Origin: an uncultured Bacteroidota bacterium
GTDB lineage: Bacteria; Bacteroidota; Bacteroidia; Chitinophagales; Saprospiraceae
NCBI GenBank assembly: GCA_937861115.1
Contig: CALMBD010000117.1
Coordinates: 1 to 34,496 of the forward strand
Direction: 5' to 3'
Length of the DNA stretch: 34,496 bases
Part shown: one piece after another, positions 9,271-16,051 of the stretch
Layout of the letters: every line of letters begins with the position of its first letter
Numbering within the stretch: position 1 is the stretch's first letter
Position numbers and translations under genes: made by a program
The notes under the pieces: model-generated
The model's input: only the letters and a program-made list of their open reading frames with translations
Told to the model about the DNA's origin: nothing
The model's database searches: none

Positions 9271-10074
9271 TCATTTGATTTTGGTCATGTTTTCGGTGGT
9301 AAAAAAACTGTCGGCAATGGGTTTGTCAAACTCCAGGCTCTTGTATTCGATTACTGTCTGGTGCCCTTTTTTATCGGCAGGGGTCATTTCCAGGCGTGTG
9401 GGCAACAGCCGTCCGCCAATTTTTTTGACCTGAGAACCGACCATAACATTGATCAGGTCGCCCGTCTCGTCGTAAAACTCGGCGCGGAGTTGCAGATTGG
9501 TCTGCTGCGTGATCCACAAGATTATTTTTCCCCAGACCACTGCAGCCTCGGGTTTGGGGATCATCTGGATTTTATAACACAAGCTGTCGCCCTGTTTTTC
9601 GGTACCCCAAAGCGAATGTTCGTAGTCGTCGACTACCGAGGATTCTTTTACCAGATCGTCGTTGGTGAAATCGGTGCCCATCCACGACTGGCTCATCATG
9701 GAGGGCGGCAATTTGATGGTTCGTTCCAGAGAAGGCAGCCAGTTCCATACTTCCTTTTTGCGTTTCAGAAAGGCAACGCCCTTGTCCTTGGCGGGTGCGT
9801 TGACGAGCAGCAGGGCATAGTCGGTGCCTTTCATCCAGGCCTTAATCTCCATCGAACGCGTCCACTTGGGTCGCACGGTCGTGATGACCATAGTCGCGAT
9901 GGAGGTCTTCCCGCGGGCATTGTCTTCCGCTTTACGGACAATTTCGCGGGCGTTCTGGGCCTGCGTTGTAGCCACTGAAAACAACAGTGCCACCAGCCAC
10001 ACCGGCGCCAGACATTTTCCGGGCGACCGAACAAAAGAAAAGTGAAAAACCCTGTCAGCGTTTCTTGTTCCCAT
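9271..10074 (-). CDS. LolA-like outer-membrane lipoprotein-sorting protein
   Basis: A 267-residue exported protein of the 'outer membrane lipoprotein-sorting protein' type (LolA-like fold, Pfam LolA_like). The signal peptide is long, with hydrophobic core APVWLVALLFSVATTQA, probably cleaved near residue 40. Family landmarks are the early ARGKTSIATMVITT strand, the central EVWNWLPSLERTIKLPPSMM strand, SWMGTDFTNDDLV and the late SLEFDKPIADSFFT. It would bind lipidated or hydrophobic cargo in the periplasm. An open frame reaches 10164, but the ATG at 10074 was chosen as the first ATG with a sensible signal sequence. It is the first gene of the five-gene operon running to 4926, and a symmetrical element lies just upstream. 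Confidence 0.83.
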   Translation of the reverse strand: MGTRNADRVFHFSFVRSPGKCLAPVWLVALLFSVATTQAQNAREIVRKAEDNARGKTSIATMVITTVRPKWTRSMEIKAWMKGTDYALLLVNAPAKDKGVAFLKRKKEVWNWLPSLERTIKLPPSMMSQSWMGTDFTNDDLVKESSVVDDYEHSLWGTEKQGDSLCYKIQMIPKPEAAVVWGKIILWITQQTNLQLRAEFYDETGDLINVMVGSQVKKIGGRLLPTRLEMTPADKKGHQTVIEYKSLEFDKPIADSFFTTENMTKIK

Positions 10075-10103
10075 GGCAAAATCTTTGCAATTGAACGCAC
10101 AAG

Positions 10104-10152
10104 ATGGGGGGTGTTGTTGCCTTAGGCAATGATATAGCGCAGTATGGGGGGT
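10104..10152. promoter_or_regulatory. Operator-like element upstream of envelope operon
   Basis: Between mnmG and the LolA-like gene, two identical ATGGGGGGT nonamers (10104-10112 and 10144-10152), exactly 40 bases apart, flank the inverted repeat TTGCCT-T-AGGCAA (10117-10129). The arrangement, 30-80 bases upstream of the minus-strand start at 10074, is typical of a regulator-binding region, but no cognate regulator is encoded in the window. No exact TAnnTTTG element was found for this operon. Confidence 0.35.
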
Positions 10153-10167
10153 AATGCGGGTCAACCG

Positions 10168-12033
10168 CTACCGTCCCAGATGGATCAGCAACACGCTCAC
10201 ATCTGCCGGGCTGATGCCCGAAATACGGCTGGCCTGCCCGATCGTACGGGGCTTGTGCCGGGCGAGTTTGTCGCGGGCCTCGGCGCTCAGCGCAGTCAGG
10301 GCGCGGTAGTTAAAGTCTTCGTGCAGGTGCACGTCTTCAAGGCGGCTCATCTTCTGCACCATCTCCTCTTCCTTGCGGATATAGCCTTCGTATTTGATGT
10401 TGATCTCGGCCAATTCCACAAATTCCGTCTCAAAAGGTTGCAGGAAGCGCTGAAGTTCGGGCAGTGCCGCTGCCAGGCTGGCGATGTTCACCTGCGGGCG
10501 CAGCAGGATGTTGTACAGTTTGACCTTTTGCGCTATCGGGGCGGAATCCACGGAGGCCAGGTAAGCGTTCACATCGTCGGGCACGACTGAGGCATTGCGG
10601 AAAAAGGTTTCGATCGCACCGGCGGCTTGTTGTTTGGTTCGTACGCGATCCATACGCGCGTCGGCGCCCTGCATGCCGAGGCGATGCGCAATAGGCGTGA
10701 GGCGCAGATCGGCATTGTCCTGCCGGAGCAGTATGCGGTATTCGGCGCGGCTGGTAAACATGCGGTAGGGCTCCTGCGTGCCCTTGTTCACGAGGTCGTC
10801 GATGAGCACGCCGATATAGGCCTCCGAGCGCTTGAGCACCAGGGGCGCCTCCTCCCTGACGGACAATGCGGCGTTGATGCCAGCCATCATGCCCTGGCAG
10901 GCCGCTTCTTCGTAGCCCGTAGTGCCGTTGATCTGGCCTGCGAAAAACAGGTTTTTCACGAGGTTGGTCTCCAGCGTTAGTTGCAACTGGGTGGGCGGGA
11001 AGTAGTCGTACTCGATGGCGTAGCCCGGCCGGAACATTTTGACGTTTTCGAGCCCTGGTATGGCGCGCAAGGCCTTGTATTGCACATCCTCAGGCAACGA
11101 GGAGGAAAATCCGTTGATATAAATCTCACAGGTGTTGCGGCCTTCCGGCTCGATAAAGAGCTGGTGCGACGACTTGTCGCTGAAGCGGTCGATTTTATCT
11201 TCGATACTCGGGCAGTACCGCGGGCCGACGCCCTGTATGCGCCCGTTGAACATGGGCGACTGATCGAATCCCGTGCGCAGGATATCGTGTACCTTTTGGT
11301 TGGTGTAGGTGATGTGACAGGGCAACTGATCGGTCAGCGGCGGCGTATCGGTATAGGAAAATTTGCCCGTCGGATCATCGCCCGGCTGCACTTCCATTTT
11401 TGAGTAGTCGAGCGTGCGGCCGTCGATACGCGGCGGCGTGCCCGTTTTCATGCGGCCCGCTTCAAATCCCAGCGCCACGAGTTGTTCGGTGATGCCCCGC
11501 GCCGCACTTTCGCCGGCCCGGCCCCCGCCGAACTGTTTTTCGCCGATATGAATGATGCCGTTGAGGAAGGTGCCGTTGGTGAGCACCACGGTTTTGGCAC
11601 TGATGTCGAGCCCCATGCCCGTGCGAACGCCGCACGCGCGGCCGTCCTTTACGATCAGGCCGTTTACCATTTCCTGCCAGAAATCAATGTTCGGGTGCGC
11701 TTCCAGCATCTGCCGCCATTTGAGCGCAAATTGCATTCGGTCGCTCTGCGCACGCGGACTCCACATTGCGGGACCTTTGGATTTGTTCAGCATGCGGAAT
11801 TGTACCATCGTATGGTCGGTCACAATGCCGGAGTAGCCGCAAAGGGCATCCACCTCGCGCACGATCTGGCCTTTTGCAACGCCGCCCATGGCGGGATTGC
11901 AACTCATTTGGGCGATGGTCTGCATGTTCATGGTGGCGAGCAGTACCTTGCAGCCGAGGTTGGCGGCGGCAACCGCCGCTTCACAACCGGCATGACCGGC
12001 TCCCACTACTATGACGTCGTATGTCGGAAACAT
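10168..12033 (-). CDS. mnmG: tRNA uridine-5-carboxymethylaminomethyl(34) synthesis enzyme MnmG
   Basis: An FAD-dependent enzyme that, with MnmE, installs the cmnm5 group on wobble U34 of several tRNAs. The 621-residue length is normal. The N-terminal dinucleotide-binding motif is VIVVGAGHAGCEAA (from residue 8), followed by the family signature NPAMGGVAKGQIVREVDALCG, the GTFLNG and KTGTPPRI motifs, and the C-terminal helical region with IKYEGYIRKEE and ISGISPADVSVLLIHL that contacts MnmE and tRNA. It starts at the ATG at 12033, with an exact -7 element about 108 bases upstream on the same strand. No terminator is evident between it and the downstream envelope operon (93 bases), so read-through is possible. 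mnmE is not in the window. Confidence 0.96.
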   Translation of the reverse strand: MFPTYDVIVVGAGHAGCEAAVAAANLGCKVLLATMNMQTIAQMSCNPAMGGVAKGQIVREVDALCGYSGIVTDHTMVQFRMLNKSKGPAMWSPRAQSDRMQFALKWRQMLEAHPNIDFWQEMVNGLIVKDGRACGVRTGMGLDISAKTVVLTNGTFLNGIIHIGEKQFGGGRAGESAARGITEQLVALGFEAGRMKTGTPPRIDGRTLDYSKMEVQPGDDPTGKFSYTDTPPLTDQLPCHITYTNQKVHDILRTGFDQSPMFNGRIQGVGPRYCPSIEDKIDRFSDKSSHQLFIEPEGRNTCEIYINGFSSSLPEDVQYKALRAIPGLENVKMFRPGYAIEYDYFPPTQLQLTLETNLVKNLFFAGQINGTTGYEEAACQGMMAGINAALSVREEAPLVLKRSEAYIGVLIDDLVNKGTQEPYRMFTSRAEYRILLRQDNADLRLTPIAHRLGMQGADARMDRVRTKQQAAGAIETFFRNASVVPDDVNAYLASVDSAPIAQKVKLYNILLRPQVNIASLAAALPELQRFLQPFETEFVELAEINIKYEGYIRKEEEMVQKMSRLEDVHLHEDFNYRALTALSAEARDKLARHKPRTIGQASRISGISPADVSVLLIHLGR

Positions 12034-12040
12034 TTTTTAT

Positions 12041-12071
12041 GGTGGACGGTAGACGATGAACGGTGGACGGT
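12041..12071. repeat. Short direct repeat in mnmG leader
   Basis: GGTGGACGGT occurs at 12041-12050 and again at 12062-12071 (period 21), with a related GGTAGACGAT between them. The block is purine-rich on one strand, non-coding, and lies in the 5' leader of mnmG. It resembles low-complexity decayed intergenic repeats. No function is supported. Confidence 0.5.
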
Positions 12072-12141
12072 TTATGGCCGGCATTCGTCGTCGTTACCGC
12101 ATGATGCGTCACTAAAACCTGTTTTTTGTGCAAAAAGTTGG

Positions 12142-12149
12142 CAAAGATA
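12142..12149 (-). promoter_or_regulatory. -7 promoter element for mnmG
   Basis: Read on the minus strand the bases are TATCTTTG, an exact TAnnTTTG match, 108 bases before the mnmG ATG. The predicted leader of about 100 bases contains the GGTGGACGGT repeats. Confidence 0.5.
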
Positions 12150-12254
12150 CGGGAAATTGCGGATTTCTAATTGGCACAGGGCCGGAGAACCTTCCGGGGT
12201 AGCGGTTGTTTTGGAGAGCCGGGGCAAATGGTGTTTCCCGCTGATTTCGCCAAT

Positions 12255-12262
12255 TAATTTTG
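12255..12262 (+). promoter_or_regulatory. -7 promoter element for the SGNH hydrolase gene
   Basis: TAATTTTG is an exact TAnnTTTG match ending 29 bases before the ATG at 12292. It is divergent from the mnmG promoter about 110 bases away. A TTTC at 12234-12237 could serve as a weak -33 element. Confidence 0.55.
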
Positions 12263-12291
12263 CCTGCTATAATAATCATAACTAATTCAAT

Positions 12292-12966
12292 ATGAAATAT
12301 TTATTGTTCATAGTTGCCTTGCTTACCGCCACCGCAGCCTGCAACAACGAAACAGGGGACAGCACATCACAGGCGCCGGCAACAGGGCCGGTACAAGCAG
12401 AAAACAAGGCGCCGGTTGTCCGCAAGAACATCCTGTTCTTTGGCAACAGCCTTACTGCAGCGTACCAGTTGCCGCCCGAAAAAGGATTCACCGCACTGAT
12501 CCAGCGCAAAATTGATTCGCTTCAGTTGCCCTATACCTGTATTAATGCAGGGCTGAGCGGGGAAACAACCGCCGACGGGGTCAGCCGGATCGACTGGGTA
12601 CTGGAGCAGCACGTCGATGTGTTTGTGCTCGAACTCGGCGGCAACGATGCCCTGCGCGGTCTGCCCCTGGCGGAAACAAAGAAAAACCTGCAAACCATTC
12701 TGGACAGGGTAAAGGCAAAATACCCGGATTGCAAGATCGTGATCGCCGGTATGATGGCCCCGCCCAACCTCGGCGCCTACGCCGCCGATTTCAGAAAAAT
12801 ATTTCCGGCACTGGCAAAGGCCAACCGCGCAGCCCTTATTCCTTTCCTGCTCGAAGGCGTAGGCGGCGACCCTGCACTTAACCTGCCGGACGGCATACAT
12901 CCGAATGAAACAGGTCAGAAAATCGTGGCAGAAACCGTATGGAAAACCCTCCAACCGGTATTGTGA
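12292..12966 (+). CDS. SGNH/GDSL esterase, TesA-like lipoprotein
   Basis: A 224-residue lipoprotein of the TesA/arylesterase branch of SGNH hydrolases, which hydrolyse acyl esters or thioesters. The signal ends in a lipobox, TATAAC, with C17 as the lipidated residue. Block I reads FFGNSLTAAY, so the usual Gly-Asp-Ser-Leu is Gly-Asn-Ser-Leu with the Ser nucleophile kept. Block II is NAGLSGETTADG, block III LGGNDALRG, and block V DGIHPNETG supplies the Asp and His. All catalytic residues are therefore present. It has its own promoter element and is followed by a separate promoter for the EAD-like gene. Residues 18-45 are a low-complexity spacer after the lipid anchor. It is probably periplasmic or surface-anchored; the real substrate is unknown. 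Confidence 0.88.
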   Translation: MKYLLFIVALLTATAACNNETGDSTSQAPATGPVQAENKAPVVRKNILFFGNSLTAAYQLPPEKGFTALIQRKIDSLQLPYTCINAGLSGETTADGVSRIDWVLEQHVDVFVLELGGNDALRGLPLAETKKNLQTILDRVKAKYPDCKIVIAGMMAPPNLGAYAADFRKIFPALAKANRAALIPFLLEGVGGDPALNLPDGIHPNETGQKIVAETVWKTLQPVL

Positions 12967-13022
12967 CGACAATATCACGCCAATGGCAATGCTTTGACAT
13001 GAAGCCGTATTTAAACTAATCC

Positions 13023-13030
13023 TAACTTTG
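13023..13030 (+). promoter_or_regulatory. -7 promoter element for the EAD-like membrane protein
   Basis: TAACTTTG is an exact TAnnTTTG match, 77 bases before the ATG at 13108. It is flanked by a short inverted repeat, CTAAT (13016-13020) and ATTAG (13032-13036), which brackets the element and could bind a regulator, although five-base arms are weak evidence. Confidence 0.5.
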
Positions 13031-13107
13031 TATTAGATAATTCTTTGGGATACACGCACGTTTTAGCGCTTGTCCTAAGCGAAACCGCCCGTTCAGGAAC
13101 AACATAT

Positions 13108-14709
13108 ATGGATGCGTCACAAACGCTTCCTCTGGTGAAACAACTCATCGGAGAAGGCAACATCGAACAAGCATTGGAACAACTGGTCGTATTGCTCGAC
13201 AGCGACCCGAAATACAGTGAACTCGCCCAGGCCGCCCGGGTTAACCAGGGCGAGCTCTACCAGGTAAAGGCCCAAATCCTGAAAAGCACCATCGCGCCCG
13301 AAGACGCCCGGCTGACCACCAATAAGGTCGCCGACAACGTATTGCAGATCGTCGCCCGGCTGGAAGCGGGCAAACTGACGCTCGGCGAAACGGAAGCCAA
13401 ACCTTCGCGTGCCCAGGCCTGGCGCTATTACATCGCCGGGGGCATTGTCACACTCGCGCTCGCCGTGATCATCTGGCAGATTGTTCAGAAAAACCGGGAG
13501 GGTTGCCCGCAATTCAGCCCCGACACCAAATACAGGGTGATGATCCTGCCTTTCAAGCAAACCGGCGACAAGAACAACTTTGAGCCGGAATTCGAGATTG
13601 CCGACGGACTGAACACCCTGATCAGCAAGACACCGCGCCTGGTCGCCGATGCCGATGTGAACCAGGGTTACGACATCGACAAGAACTACCCCAGTTTTTC
13701 GGAAGCGACCGAGATCGCGCGCAATTGCGGGGTGCAAATGATCGTGTGGGGAAAGATCAACAAGAACAGCGATACGGATTACAAACTGGATGTCTTTTAC
13801 AAACTGCTTGACGAGGGGAATGTACTGGCCACAGGCGACACTACCCTGAGCAACCTGCTAAAGATAAACGATGAGGGCCGACAACTGAGCATGGAGGCCG
13901 TGGTCGTCACCAAACTGCTCTATATCAAACTGGCCAACCAGGCACAGGTGCCGATCACAACAGGTCTGTTCGCCGATATGAAGGCGCCTGCGGAAACGGC
14001 CATGCATACGGCAGCCGATACCAGCTGGATGTTTACGATGCTCGCCCTGGCAGAGAACTTTCAGAACAACAAACAGGACGACAAGGCCATCGACACCTAC
14101 AACAAGGTGCTCGAAATTTTCCCGGAAAATCAGGAGGCCCGCCAGAAACGCGGCGCCCTGCTGTACAAACAAGGGGAATACGCAGCCGCAACCCTCGACC
14201 TTAACCTGGCAGCACCGGATGTGGCAAAGGCCGGCACCGATCTCCTGAAAATACGTTCCGACGCCGCCATCAAGAGCAGCAATCCCGCTCAGGCCATGGA
14301 AGACCTGAACCAGCTCCGGCAAAGCAGCAAGAGCGAAGAACCCTGGCTTAAAGAAAAGTTTGAGGAGGTGCGCGATACCGTAACGGCCTTAAACAAGCGG
14401 CTCGACAAGATTGAGCGAAAGGCAAAAATAAAACCCGGCGACGTAAAGGCGCAACTGGATGCCGGCAAGGTCAATGCCAATCTCGGCCATACAGACCAGG
14501 CCATCAACTTTGCTGACAAAGCGCTGAAGACCAATCCTCAAAATATCGCAGCACACGAATTAAAAATCGACGCACTGCTTGCAAAAGGGGATAGCGCAGG
14601 CGTGGAAAAGGCCATCATCACTGCGGAAAAAAGCGGGGTGAATACCAAATCGATTGAACGGTGGCGCCCGATAATCGACCGGTTGAAACTACCGGAACGA
14701 AAGCAGTAA
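13108..14709 (+). CDS. Membrane protein with EAD11-like domain, TolB/FlgO-like region and TPRs
   Basis: A 533-residue protein with three parts. Residues about 8-86 form a helical domain (LIGEGNIEQALEQLVVLL, then LAQAARVNQGELYQVKAQIL, then NKVADNVLQIVARLE) resembling effector-associated domain 11, an adaptor found in Bacteroidota and cyanobacterial conflict and signalling proteins. A single TM follows at about 106-127, with basic flanks suggesting a cytosolic N-terminus. The C-terminal part opens with a strand KYRVMILPFKQ and an alpha/beta domain to about 260 like the TolB/FlgO-type 'find the weakest copy' domain. TPR-like helices lie at about 308-375 and 450-515. The ATG at 13108 was chosen because upstream codons precede a plausible leader. 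No enzymatic domain was seen, so it probably acts as an adaptor or sensor. The EAD call comes from pattern recognition, not a profile. Confidence 0.7.
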   Translation: MDASQTLPLVKQLIGEGNIEQALEQLVVLLDSDPKYSELAQAARVNQGELYQVKAQILKSTIAPEDARLTTNKVADNVLQIVARLEAGKLTLGETEAKPSRAQAWRYYIAGGIVTLALAVIIWQIVQKNREGCPQFSPDTKYRVMILPFKQTGDKNNFEPEFEIADGLNTLISKTPRLVADADVNQGYDIDKNYPSFSEATEIARNCGVQMIVWGKINKNSDTDYKLDVFYKLLDEGNVLATGDTTLSNLLKINDEGRQLSMEAVVVTKLLYIKLANQAQVPITTGLFADMKAPAETAMHTAADTSWMFTMLALAENFQNNKQDDKAIDTYNKVLEIFPENQEARQKRGALLYKQGEYAAATLDLNLAAPDVAKAGTDLLKIRSDAAIKSSNPAQAMEDLNQLRQSSKSEEPWLKEKFEEVRDTVTALNKRLDKIERKAKIKPGDVKAQLDAGKVNANLGHTDQAINFADKALKTNPQNIAAHELKIDALLAKGDSAGVEKAIITAEKSGVNTKSIERWRPIIDRLKLPERKQ

Positions 14710-14725
14710 ACGATTTCGGGGTGTT

Positions 14726-15220
14726 TTAAAACAACTCCCCCTGCTCCGCAAAACGAACCGGATTCTCGTGCCGGAGCAACTGCATTTTCACATCCAGCCC
14801 GTAGAAATACCCCCGCAACTCGCCTGCCTTCCCGATGACCCGGTGGCAGGGCACCACAATGGCAACCGGATTCGTCCGGTTGGCCAGTCCGACTGCCCGA
14901 ACGGCAGTAGGGTGACCACTCTTCTGGGCAATATCGGAGTAGGAAGTGGTCGTGCCGTAAGGGATTTTCATCAGTTCCGTCCACACCTGCTTGTGAAAAT
15001 CGGACGCGCCGCTCCAGTCTATTTTCAGGTCAAACGCCTGTCGCTTGCCGGCAAAATATTCGCCCAACTGCCTGCTGCAAACAGCAACAGGATGGTCGTC
15101 GGGCAGGCCTTCCGCCGACTCACCGGGAGCCTCTTTTCGATGTACCGTCCGGACGCCGAGTTCGCTTCCGGTAATCTCAAACCAGCCAATCGGGGTAGAC
15201 AGATATGATTTGACGTACAT
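14726..15220 (-). CDS. ogt: Methylated-DNA--[protein]-cysteine S-methyltransferase
   Basis: A suicidal DNA repair protein that removes alkyl groups from O6-alkylguanine. The 164-residue product has a short N-terminal domain and the MGMT/Ogt DNA-binding domain: FHKQVWTELMKIPYGTTTSY, AVRAVGLANRTNP and the active site IVVPCHRVIG with Cys125, followed by GELRGYFYGLDVK. This is the Ogt form without an Ada-type N-terminal regulator. It is the third gene of a minus-strand run with the ABC exporter and the DUF3298-like lipoprotein (30-base gap to the latter), so it may be transcribed from the promoter at 17927. Its 3' end faces the EAD-like gene with only 16 bases between stops. Confidence 0.95.
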   Translation of the reverse strand: MYVKSYLSTPIGWFEITGSELGVRTVHRKEAPGESAEGLPDDHPVAVCSRQLGEYFAGKRQAFDLKIDWSGASDFHKQVWTELMKIPYGTTTSYSDIAQKSGHPTAVRAVGLANRTNPVAIVVPCHRVIGKAGELRGYFYGLDVKMQLLRHENPVRFAEQGELF

Positions 15221-15250
15221 GGGAAGTGCGTTTATGTTTGGTACAGAAGA

Positions 15251-16045
15251 CTACTCCAGCCACCTTTTCTTGTCCGCCGACTGTCCCAGTTGTTCCCAGG
15301 TGAGAAGAATATCTGCGCCGCCGACGGCGTAGGGCGCTATTTCGTAATTGTTGTAGACAAAGAGCAGTCCTTCCGGAACGATGCCGATATTGGCAGGCAA
15401 GGGCAGTGTTTCGATATCGCCGAGCAGCAGTTGTTTGATGTCGTCGCCCGCCTGAAGACCTTTCGCGGCTTTGTATGCCTGCTCCAGCAGAGGCAGTACG
15501 GCAGTGCTGTCTTGAAGCATGTCGGCTACAGCAAGTTCCCGGGCATTTTGGGTAAGATCGAAAGACATTAGCGTCGAGGCTGAATTGGGGTGTGCGCCGC
15601 CGGTGTAGGTGTTGAAATCGATGCGTACCGTCAGCAGTTTTCCGGTATTGGCCAACACATTGCTGGTAACCTGGATATCCTGACCCATCGTATTGTCGGG
15701 GTTTTCGCGCTTCATCCGGACAAAATCGTCGATGAAGCGTGTACCCGTTGAATCCAGCGCCGCTTCAAAGGGAACCGTGGTATTACCCTCCAGTCTGGCG
15801 ATAATGCGTGCCCGGATCAGGTCGCTCACCTGCCGGACAATCTGCGGCGAATTTTCAGCAAACTGAAGGTAGAACACATTGAAATCCGCACACTGATCGT
15901 CGTTGACGCAATAGTGCTTGACAAAATTGCGGGTTTCGAATTGCAGGGGCGTTGTAGCGGCAGGAGCGGGCGTGCCCGGGTTCGACTGACAGGCGGGGAA
16001 CAGGATAAGCGCCAGCAAGGCGCCGGCAAGAAGTTGTTTTATCAT
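15251..16045 (-). CDS. DUF3298/RsiV-like lipoprotein
   Basis: A 264-residue lipoprotein: signal LAGALLALILFPAC with lipidated Cys19, a Pro/Ala/Thr-rich linker, then a domain with IDFNTYTGGAHPNSAS and LFVYNNYEIAPYAVGGADI. These match the DUF4163-DUF3298 pair found in RsiV anti-sigma factors and PdaC; the YTGGAHPN turn and the Y-x-I-A-P-Y-A-x-G strand are the usual landmarks. RsiV and PdaC act at the cell wall (lysozyme sensing, peptidoglycan deacetylation), but this protein has no catalytic domain or membrane anti-sigma part. It may be a cell-wall or lysozyme-binding lipoprotein. It lies 6 bases after the ABC exporter gene, an arrangement suggesting co-translation. Confidence 0.72.
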   Translation of the reverse strand: MIKQLLAGALLALILFPACQSNPGTPAPAATTPLQFETRNFVKHYCVNDDQCADFNVFYLQFAENSPQIVRQVSDLIRARIIARLEGNTTVPFEAALDSTGTRFIDDFVRMKRENPDNTMGQDIQVTSNVLANTGKLLTVRIDFNTYTGGAHPNSASTLMSFDLTQNARELAVADMLQDSTAVLPLLEQAYKAAKGLQAGDDIKQLLLGDIETLPLPANIGIVPEGLLFVYNNYEIAPYAVGGADILLTWEQLGQSADKKRWLE

Positions 16046-16051
16046 GGTATG

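Noticed and set aside
14717-14742. Terminator hairpin GGGGTGTTTT/AAAACAACTCCCC between the EAD-like gene and ogt
   Set aside because: The arms do not align without several mismatches and it overlaps the ogt stop; too weak to annotate.
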